A DNA stretch of 16,003 bases from Podila epigama. Its lineage: Eukaryota > Mortierellomycota > Mortierellomycetes > Mortierellales > Mortierellaceae. Shown in pieces: positions 9,933-16,003 of the stretch; the stretch's first letter is position 1, and the number at the start of each line of letters is the position of its first letter. Where the stretch lies: NCBI GenBank assembly GCA_015679605.1, contig JAAAVE010000617.1, forward strand, positions 1-16,003, written 5' to 3'. The notes under the pieces are model-generated. The model was not told the origin of the DNA. It made no database searches and was given only the letters and a program-made list of their open reading frames with translations. A program made the position numbers and the translations under genes.

Positions 9933-11881
9933 CTACTTTTGCATCAACTCTGCTCCGATCCTAAAAGAACCAATGAGCGAGGTCAGTTGCATCTTTTCGC
10001 TTGCGCCCGTTGACAGTTTGTACCTAAGTGGGGAGTACAGGGTGACATTGGTTAGAAACCCCTATCCAAGTAAAGGGAACGCATGGCTGGTACCATCGAC
10101 ATGAAAATGAAATAACTTACTCTACGTCAGCCAACTTGTCAAGGATATATACTCTTGAGTTAGTGGGCATATCGATCACCTCCAGGTAGTTGTATACTTC
10201 TGTCAAGATGTCCTGCAAGGCCATTCCGTTCATTGTCTTGAGTAGTGAGATGGCTAAGATGATGATAGCATGAGTTTTGTTTCAAGCTGTTTAGTCGCAA
10301 TATTGATTCATAAAAAAATAGAATGTGACTTAGAGAAAGAAGAGCTGAATATCCTGCATGAGCGAAACGACTTACTGGAATAGGCCCTTGTGAAATCCTC
10401 GGTTAACATGCTATTGACAATTGTATCAATATCCCGTGGGTGCGGGTTGCCTGTGCAATTATACACCGCATCCTCATTTACAATATCATAACCAGCATGA
10501 CAGGCCTAGAAAAAAAGTATATAAAAATGTTAGAGGGGAAACTCGTGTATGTGAATAACCTATATTTGGTGATACTTTTATGATGGACGTTACCTGCAAG
10601 ATGTTCAACGCACGTCTCATGTCTCCCTTGGACAATGTCAAAAGCGCCTTCCTGCCTTCATCTGTGATCTTGACACTATATAATAAAAGGTAATAAAACA
10701 AGGATCGACGCGCTGTTGTGTAAGTATATCCGGCTGTTCCCCAAAATGTTTTCTTGTCGAGACAAAAAAAGAACAAGAAAGAGTGCCGCATACCCTTCAT
10801 TCTGGATAATGTGATCAAGTCGAGAGTCCACCTGCGACAACTCCAATGGACCAAATCTGAATCGGGTGCATCTTGATTGTAAAGCTGGAATGATTTTGCT
10901 GACATAGTTGCAAATGATACAGAACCGGACGTTGCGCGTGTACTTTTCAACGACTATTTTGAAGAAAAATAATATAAATCATATTTTCCCCGATAGCGAA
11001 GCTGGTGAGTAAGAGATGCATGGAAGGTTGAAACGCACACGGCACACATATACACCCAAAAACATGCTGATAGAGTACCTCTTCGCAAGGCGTTCTGAGC
11101 GGTCTGAGTCATCATGTCGGCTTCATCAAGGATAATGAGCTTGAAGCCCGAGCTAAAGATTTTTTTAGTGCTTGCAAAGTTCTTGATTTGCTCACGGACA
11201 ACTTCGATACCACGATCATCCGAGGCGTTCAATTCCATGGTCATTGATTTCCACATCGGTCCATAGAGTTTTCGCGCGCATGCCAAAATGGTTGAGGTCT
11301 TTCCTGTGCCGGGTGGTCCATAGAGTAGCATGTGGGGTAGTCTGTTCTCGTCAATAAACCGTTCAACTAGTAGCAGTTAGGAGGAAGCGAGAAGTGTGAG
11401 TGCCTCGTTTCTCATATTTTGTCTCTCACGTATTGAAGGAGGGTGAGAAGAGTCAGTATCGCTTACTTGTAGAGGTGATATCCTTGTGCGAGACGAGATC
11501 ATCCAGTGTTACTGGTCGGTACTTTTCAACCCTAAGAAAAGGCAGGTTACGCCACCAAGCGAGAAAAAATACGTGTATTCCATCCTGTTAGAGAGCGTAA
11601 TGAATCCTCACAAAGGTAATGCATTCAAGAAGTTTGGGGGGTTTCTTTTTTCACTGGATGCGCACATTCTCCAGCACCTGCATCTTTTGTTCTAAAAAAC
11701 TGAATTAAAAGTCGTAAAGTTGATTTTACCATGGCAAAGTGTCGTCGGTTACTGTGTTGGCCTCATTGCTCGCCTCTGGAGCCTTTCCTTTCGATTTCTT
11801 TAGGATATCAAAGGCATTCGTCGTAGAAGTAGTGGTCGAAGGCGCCGCAGTGGCATCGGTCATAATTTCGTCCTCGTCCAT
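9933..11881 (-). CDS. RFC3: Replication factor C small subunit (yeast Rfc3 / human RFC5), eight exons, complete
   Basis: Minus-strand exons 11881-11730, 11531-11467, 11366-11079, 10953-10794, 10675-10594, 10505-10376, 10253-10121 and 10023-9933 total 1101 nt, or 366 residues, with all phases consistent. It is an AAA+ subunit of the RFC clamp loader (and of Rad24-, Ctf18- and Elg1-type variants), which loads PCNA on primed DNA. After a 48-residue acidic, Thr-rich leader comes LPWVEKYRP (RFC box). Walker A is GPPGTGKT at 89-96, the LNASDDRG block follows, and Walker B is LIILDEAD with DEAD at 153-156. The SRC arginine-finger motif is at 195-197 in LQSRCTRFRFGP, then GDMRRALNILQ (sensor 2), and a C-terminal collar domain ending in EYKLSTGASEKMQLTSLIGS. 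ASDDRGI, the FASTKKIF segment and QSRCTRF match the yeast Rfc3/human RFC5 branch rather than Rfc2 or Rfc4. The start ATG at 11881 is the first in frame before the RFC box. The promoter lies toward 12000. Confidence 0.96.
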
Positions 11882-12229
11882 GGTGCTTTGTTTCCTGATG
11901 GTTGAATGGTTGAAGGACAAGGTGACGAGGCGCGAACAAGTTTTGTGGTTCAGGTCAAGCGTCAAAAAACATAGTTCATCAAAGCCACCGCCACTAACAT
12001 TGCTTGTTCTTGTGCCTCAAAAAAGGTATTTGATGATCTTCAGTGTGTGCCATTCTCATCCTCATCCTCGCCTTTCTTCTCGTGTTATTCCTCGCCCACT
12101 CCCTCATGTACTTGCATTCAACTCCACACCTCTCACTCTTTCAATTTCAGCATGATATAGCATGATACTATCAGAAGGAAAGTTTTTTATTTTTATTTTT
12201 ATTTTTTTTTTTATATTTTTATTTTTTTT
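11882..12229 (-). promoter_or_regulatory. Upstream region of RFC3 with pyrimidine-rich block and T tract
   Basis: This 348-bp stretch lies upstream of the RFC3 start (minus strand). On the plus strand it holds CT-rich sequence (about 12050-12150), which ends in a short copy of a motif repeated at 13248-13282, and then a T-rich tract. It should contain the RFC3 promoter. I see no MluI-type (ACGCGT) cell-cycle box. Confidence 0.35.
12122..12155 (+). repeat. Copy 1 of a duplicated pyrimidine-rich TTTCAG/CATGA motif
   Basis: A CTCCACACC block, a CACTCTTTC block, AATTTCAG and CATGA occur in order over 34 bp. The same order recurs at 13248-13282, with two substitutions and one indel. It looks like a 3' splice site or a 5' leader ending at an ATG. 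In this copy the frame after the ATG closes at once (ATGATATAG), so it is not a working start here. Confidence 0.6.
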
Positions 12230-12233
12230 TTTA
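12183..12233. repeat. T-rich low-complexity tract
   Basis: About 50 bp of nearly pure T with scattered A (blocks of TTTTTA and a TATATTTTTA unit). It marks the border between RFC3 flanking sequence and the accessory stretch. It could be a degraded retroelement tail, but no element body was recognised next to it. Confidence 0.8.
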
Positions 12234-12421
12234 AACTCATTCTGCAAGTGTCTGGTCCATTGGGTTCGGAGCCGGTCTGTCACCATTTGCATCATAACGA
12301 TATAGAGGTGATGGGTACCATGAATATGGAATGGCTGAAACGCGGGTCGAACTGTATGTGGGCGGAGTGCTTCACTTCACCGCCGATTGCGCTTAATAAC
12401 CTTCTGCAAGCCGAGGCGTAA
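12230..12421 (+). other. Unidentified open frame A, coding-like, no recognised product
   Basis: From the end of the T tract one plus frame is open up to a TAA at 12419-12421. It has an internal ATG at 12313 and reads MGTMNMEWLKRGSNCMWAEC and onward to a leucine-rich end. Composition is less AT-rich than nearby spacers and looks like coding sequence, but I recognise no family. The stop is followed by a different open frame from 12438. It may be a fragment of a decayed or multi-exon gene. Confidence is low. Confidence 0.25.
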
Positions 12422-12437
12422 GATGCAGCATCACTGA

Positions 12438-12881
12438 TGGTTTGGTCTTCAACAGATCGCGATCGGACGTGTACTGCCCAACTCTAGCCAGGAAGGCCAA
12501 GGTCTGAAGGCATCTATCCTCAACGGATATGATGGCGGTGCTCGCCCAAACTGCCCTTGTAGCCCACGCCTATCGCTGTGGGTGGCCCGCAGGGACACAA
12601 ACAGAACAACATTCGTACTGCAGGTTGTCTCTGTATCATGTGTGTCATGTCTAATTTATTTTGTCTTCCAAAACGACTTGTTTAGGAATTGCGACCACCT
12701 CAGTAACAATGAGGAAGGAAATCGGACCGAGCTGTATCGCCCGTAAAATTTCGTCAAGAAACGCAAGGCAAACATTATTAAATCCACCACTGTTATGCCT
12801 TCCGCTACCAACCGACTTGCGAACGACCATCGAATTTACGACCGCAGGACAATTTCAAGACCTACTGCTACCGCCAAGTGT
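12438..12881 (+). pseudogene. Unidentified open frame B with one in-frame stop, possible decayed gene
   Basis: A plus frame is open from the TGG after a TGA at 12435-12437 up to a TAA at 12744-12746 (103 codons). It then continues open for about another 45 codons to a TAG near 12879. It contains IGRVLPNSSQEGQGLKASIL and a hydrophobic stretch near 12610-12660, which could instead be an intron: an acceptor-like TTTAG sits at 12682-12686. No ATG begins the frame and I do not recognise the product. One interrupting stop in an otherwise open frame suggests a decayed exon or a missed intron. An ORF in a shifted frame over 12661-12909 is probably a shadow. Confidence 0.25.
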
Positions 12882-13247
12882 AGATAGGTCTGCCCTTTAT
12901 TTTTCTTGACCCGGCCTTAGATCCTTCTCATTGCAGCATTGCGAGCGTAGCATGTACTATGTCCTTTGGACCCTGACCATGAATAAAAAGATATCACACG
13001 AATCCAACTTTTTGCTTCAACACTCATCAAATCTCTACCCCGCCATCGCTCCTAGTCAAGGTCAGTGGCGAGGAGACAAGGGATTGAACCATGAAAGGGA
13101 TAGAGATGTGATGGTAGCCTTGGTTCAAAAAGAGTGATGTGGAGAGAGGTGATATCGTCACATGTGACAGATATTTGAGAATATTTTACATTGACCTCAT
13201 CCGCTTGCAATCAACTCTTATTCATCCCTTTCTTCGTCTGGTACTTT
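12882..13247. other. Non-coding or unassigned stretch
   Basis: I see no convincing exon, RNA gene or repeat. Short open frames exist but none is supported by composition, splice sites or similarity that I can recognise. Confidence 0.4.
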
Positions 13248-13282
13248 CTCCACACCTATAACTCTTTCCAATTTCAGCATGA
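13248..13282 (+). repeat. Copy 2 of the duplicated pyrimidine-rich TTTCAG/CATGA motif
   Basis: The 35-bp copy matches 12122-12155 at all but two substitutions and one inserted C. It ends in TTTCAGCATGA. Two readings are possible. It may be a leader with a start ATG at 13279, whose frame stops after 12 codons. Or it may be a splice acceptor (pyrimidine tract plus CAG), after which a frame is open for more than 60 codons through 13481. Confidence 0.6.
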
Positions 13283-13350
13283 AACGGCCGTCAAGTGGAC
13301 AGACAACAGGGGAATAGAAAGAAGAGAGAAAAGCCCAATGTTGAGGATGG

Positions 13351-13499
13351 TGGCGACGACCAGAGGTTCTCGCGTTTTTACACTGGATTTCTGCGATGCA
13401 AATGCGAATACAAAAAATTCTCTATTTGCATTCGCGCCGCAGAAAACCCATGTTAGTGCGAATGTTCGCATTCAAACGTGAGAATCCATGGCGACGGCC
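13351..13499. mobile_element. Putative MITE-like foldback element with flanking direct repeat
   Basis: The direct repeat TGGCGACGACC (13351-13361) and TGGCGACGGCC (13489-13499) flanks a 127-bp segment, 13362-13488, that folds back on itself. The outer arms are GGTTCTCGCGTTT on the left and, read in reverse complement, GGATTCTCACGTTT on the right. The inner arms are TTTCTGCG followed by GCAAATGCGAATA on the left and TTTCTGCG followed by GCGAATGCAAATA on the right. The right arm has about 17 extra bases including the small palindrome TGCGAATGTTCGCA. Short size, imperfect terminal inverted repeats and an 11-bp duplication with one mismatch fit a non-autonomous DNA element; 9-11 bp duplications are usual for Mutator-like elements. 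It carries no gene. An alternative is a chance or structural hairpin. Confidence 0.45.
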
Positions 13500-14276
13500 T
13501 TCTGCGTCCTGAGCCCTTTGTCCACCAGAATCGCAATCACATTCACGATTGCTTTGTCAGCGAAGCCGTGGGGAGTGTTGATGGGTTCGCAAAAGAATTA
13601 TTTGAAATTGACCCAGAATGCTCCTCAACAAAGGCTGTTACAGTCTGGGGCCACTCCTTGGATACTATCTGGGAGAACCCACACATTTCTTCTGCTCAAA
13701 AGAGATGCGCTGGTAAACTAAGAAGATGGTGCAGATCCGGCAGCGAGAATTGGAACGGGGGAGCGCACAGACTAAGGAACACGAAGGCCACTGGAATGGT
13801 TTTCGGATGTAACGCTACATTTCAGTCTTCAGTGTACGAAGGTTGTGAATGAAGGTTTTCAATCTGTCGCGTAATACTAACAACTGATTATAAAATTAGG
13901 GCCAGTTATGCAACGGGTGAGCCTTTGCTGGGGCACTGAAGGTACCAATGTTACTCGACTCAAACGTTGGGCACCAGCGAGAATTTACCCAAGTTTCAAA
14001 CAACTACCACTGTCTCTCATGGCAGCCCGGCAGCTTCTACTAGTGAGAGTATGTTTCAAACCACCTGTGCGCTGCTGGGGCCACTCTTTATTCGTATGCT
14101 AACGCGGAATTTTTTTTAAGGTTGAAATAGTTCGTCTAATTAGTGAGTACGATCGTGCTGAACAAGAATATCGAAGAGAGAAGTGGGCTGACGATGCTGA
14201 GGACTGGGATGAAGACTGGAAAAACTTGCTCAGTTCAACGTTATGGGACGTGAGCATGGTTCCGTTTTTGAAATAA
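13457..14276 (+). CDS. Probable spliced gene of unknown function (start not resolved)
   Basis: Not recognised. The model has exon A in the frame open from 13457 to 13841, exon B 13900-14048 and exon C 14121-14276, ending in TAA. Intron 1 (13842-13899, 58 bp) has a consensus TACTAAC branch site at 13875-13881 and a TTAG acceptor, but a weak GTTGTG donor. Intron 2 (14049-14120, 72 bp) has the donor GTATGT, branch site TGCTAAC at 14097-14103 and acceptor TTTTAAG. Phases agree across both joints. Exon A includes HDCFVSEAVGSVDGFAKELF and SSTKAVTVWGHSLDTIWENP. Exon C encodes a charged, Trp-rich tail (EYDRAEQEYRREKWADDAED). There is no membrane segment. The 5' end runs into the foldback element and has no convincing start, so the gene may be truncated or have further upstream exons. 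Intron signals argue for a real gene; function is unknown. Confidence 0.42.
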
Positions 14277-14902
14277 TGAGAAAAATGAAACTGCCATACT
14301 CAAGTGGCCATAGATAATTTCTCGTTTCATCACATGTGTAAGCTTCCATGCTTCTACTAAAAGTGATGTTTTTTTATTCTTGTTCTTCTCCGCATACATC
14401 ATGTTGTGATAGTTGTTATGTGGGTGTCTTTTTTTTGTGTGCATGTGTATGTATGTGTGTGTGTGTGTGTGTCCTAGACCCCCACTCGATTGTACCTATA
14501 CCCTTGCTTGTCTCTCATCCTGTTCTCCTCACTTTTCTCGTTTCAATTGCACCTGCATCGCTCCAGCGCTCGTTTCCTCGTACCTGCTTCATTAGGCAAC
14601 CATCTTGTGCACTGTCACACCGTCTGTCCCTCGAAATTATTTTGACGCTCAAAGACAACGTGAAATAACACAACAATCATAGTCGGCACGAAGAAACGTG
14701 CTTGTGATCATTAAAAAAAATAAGGAGAACAGCTATTCTCTTATCTATTTTGCATTCAATATTATATTCGTCTATACCCGACCTTTTGAAGATTTACGAT
14801 GTCTGTCGACATAATTGAAAACCAGACCTGTCTTCTTTATACGAAAGACAAAAAGGAAAGAAAAAAAAATACGAATTTCTATCTTCATAATACGACACAG
14901 TC
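14277..14902. other. Intergenic region between convergent unknown gene and ARP4, with TG microsatellite
   Basis: About 626 bp of AT/pyrimidine-rich spacer. It should contain the 3' UTR of the unknown gene and, near 14760-14902, the 3' UTR of ARP4 on the minus strand. Apart from a TG repeat at 14454-14472 I see no structure in it. Open frames across it are low-complexity artefacts. Confidence 0.5.
14436..14472. repeat. TG dinucleotide microsatellite
   Basis: An imperfect TG-rich run starts at about 14436 and becomes a perfect (TG)n tract at 14454-14472. It is likely length-variable between strains. Confidence 0.9.
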
Positions 14903-15838
14903 CTAGACGCACTTCTTGGTGACAATGCTTGGTCCAGTCTCGTCGTATTCCTTGCGAGAAATCCAGAGCTGGTGGAAAGTGCCCAAGGAGGCCAAGATGG
15001 AACCTCCGAGCCATGCTCCGCACTTGCGCTCCACCGTGTTTCCAGGGGCATGCAACTTGACCTTGTACTATATGACATATCATAGAGTGCAGGAATGAGA
15101 TACACTGTCATCAAGCACTGTCCTTTTTATCATCTCCAGATATGAAAGTCATTCCAGTATACAAACAATACACAAAACGTCAAACTTACAGAGTGGGGTA
15201 TACTGTTCAGCTCCCAATGAAGACGGTCCCCGAATGCAGGGAACAACGTGTTGCCTCCTGTCAACACAATGTTGCCAAACAAAGTAGGGCGGAAGTCAAC
15301 GTCGCAACTCTGGGCACTGTTAAAGATCAACTTTGGCAGACCGATAAAGTTCTCCTGCTCCAATGTTGGGTTCTTCAAAAAGTCCTTGGGGTTGAACATG
15401 ATCTCTGGAATCTTGAACCGATCCACACCAAAGTTCTGATTGTAGCCATCTGGCAGCTCATATGGCTTCTGTGGCCGTCCGCTGATGTTTTGTTCGTTGT
15501 AAGTCGTTTCGGCCACCTGGCAGACAGACTCCTTGTAGTCGTGAATCACTCGCATCTGCATCGCCTTGTGGTAACTGGCAGTCGCTGGGCGATCTCTGAG
15601 CTTGACAATGGGCTTTTGGCCCACTTCTACGGGTGATTTTTTGGCCACCAAATACTGGGGCACAACATCGACATTACTCTCCTTGAATTGCTGCAACACC
15701 TGTTCCGAAAGAACATCGCCTCCGAGCGCTTGGCGCACAATTCCCTTGCGGAGCACATATCCATCATACACTGGCACAACGCTGGTCATATCTCCACCAG
15801 AATCCACCACCAACGCATGTGGGCGGCCAGACGAGAAT
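14903..15838 (-). CDS. ARP4: Actin-related protein 4 (ARP4; BAF53/ACTL6A orthologue), 3' two exons, partial
   Basis: Minus-strand exons 15838-15190 and 15067-14903 give about 271 C-terminal residues; the 5' exons lie right of the window. The first visible exon opens with [20 protein letters not shown], the second phosphate-binding loop of the actin fold, then [13 protein letters not shown]. It later has [18 protein letters not shown], the adenosine-side actin motif. The last exon has [20 protein letters not shown], then [15 protein letters not shown] and a terminal [14 protein letters not shown] plus WISRKEYDE separate ARP4 from conventional actin and from ARP5/6/8. ARP4 is a nuclear subunit of the NuA4, SWR1 and INO80 complexes and contributes to nucleosome binding. 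Donor GTAAGT at 15189 and acceptor ATATAG at 15073-15068 keep phase 0. The acceptor of the first visible exon (CATAG, 15843-15839) joins in phase 2. No upstream exon is obvious up to 16003. Confidence 0.93.
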
Positions 15839-16003
15839 CTATGATGATATCAACGTATCCATTGGAGTTTTCAAAATGGAGGTAGTAATAGATTAGTGTA
15901 TAAAGCACGTTTTTTTGTCATTAAAAAAAAAAAAAAAAAGAAAAAAAGAAAAGCAATGTGTTGCTGTGTAATGACAATGCGTATATGGATTATTGAGCTA
16001 CAT
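15839..16003 (-). other. Intron (or part of it) in ARP4, with poly(A) tract
   Basis: On the minus strand this stretch precedes the CATAG acceptor of the first visible ARP4 exon. It contains a long T tract in that orientation (plus-strand A-run at about 15923-15953). No donor or coding similarity to ARP4 was found up to the window edge, so the intron is at least 165 bp here. Confidence 0.5.

Noticed and set aside
10486-10950. 154-codon minus-strand open frame
   Set aside because: Runs through RFC3 exons 4 and 5 in a wrong frame and through introns; the spliced model explains the region better.
12183-12233. T tract as the tail of a retroposed element
   Set aside because: No LINE/SINE body, promoter boxes or target duplication seen beside it; kept only as low-complexity sequence.
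13645-14089. Exact repeat CTGGGGCCACTC at 13645-13656 and 14075-14086, both reading W-G-H-S-L in one frame
   Set aside because: Only 12-13 bp, and the second copy falls in a predicted intron; could be chance. No longer duplication was found around it.
14348-14668. 106-codon plus-strand frame rich in Cys and Val
   Set aside because: Created by the TG microsatellite and pyrimidine-rich spacer; no recognisable domain.
15142-15636. 164-codon plus-strand open frame
   Set aside because: Antisense to the conserved ARP4 exon 15838-15190.
1-16003. CRISPR arrays, tRNA, rRNA, phage or bacterial operons
   Set aside because: No regularly spaced repeats, no cloverleaf or rRNA cores noticed by eye, and intron-rich eukaryotic genes throughout.

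Overview
The window reads as nuclear DNA of an early-diverging fungus, probably Mucoromycota and possibly the Mortierella group. The evidence is dense protein-coding genes on both strands, many short introns (about 58 to 190 bp) with GTRNGN donors, CTAAC-like branch sites and pyrimidine-rich acceptors, and homologues typical of fungi. The lineage guess is an inference from gene content and intron style. There is no bacterial-style operon, rRNA, tRNA or CRISPR array.

Layout, left to right: (1) 81-614 (+), 3' end of a Sec14-like CRAL-TRIO lipid-transfer protein of the fungal CSR1 type. (2) 730-2168 (+), complete five-exon uracil-DNA glycosylase. (3) 3043-2555 (-), small single-pass membrane protein with a cysteine cluster and an acidic tail, not recognised. 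(4) 3295-4196 (+), complete four-exon MIX23 (CCDC58), a mitochondrial intermembrane-space protein. (5) 4636-9773 (+), nine-exon, 1412-residue gamma-tubulin complex component of the GCP5/GCP6 class. (6) 11881-9933 (-), complete eight-exon clamp-loader subunit (yeast Rfc3, human RFC5). (7) About 12230-14276, a gene-poor accessory stretch with broken open frames, an imperfect foldback element flanked by a near-perfect 11-bp direct repeat, a duplicated pyrimidine-rich leader or splice-acceptor motif, and a probable spliced gene of unknown function. (8) 15838-14903 (-), 3' two exons of actin-related protein 4, truncated by the window edge.

All exon joins were made by hand from splice motifs and reading-frame phase. 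For UNG, MIX23, the GCP gene and RFC3 the summed exon lengths are exact multiples of three and the products keep family-diagnostic motifs, so these models are strong. The conserved genes are housekeeping functions (base excision repair, DNA replication, chromatin remodelling, microtubule nucleation, mitochondrial biogenesis, lipid transfer). They are neighbours, not a pathway. The part most likely to hold something undescribed is 12230-14280, followed by the small membrane protein at 2555-3043.
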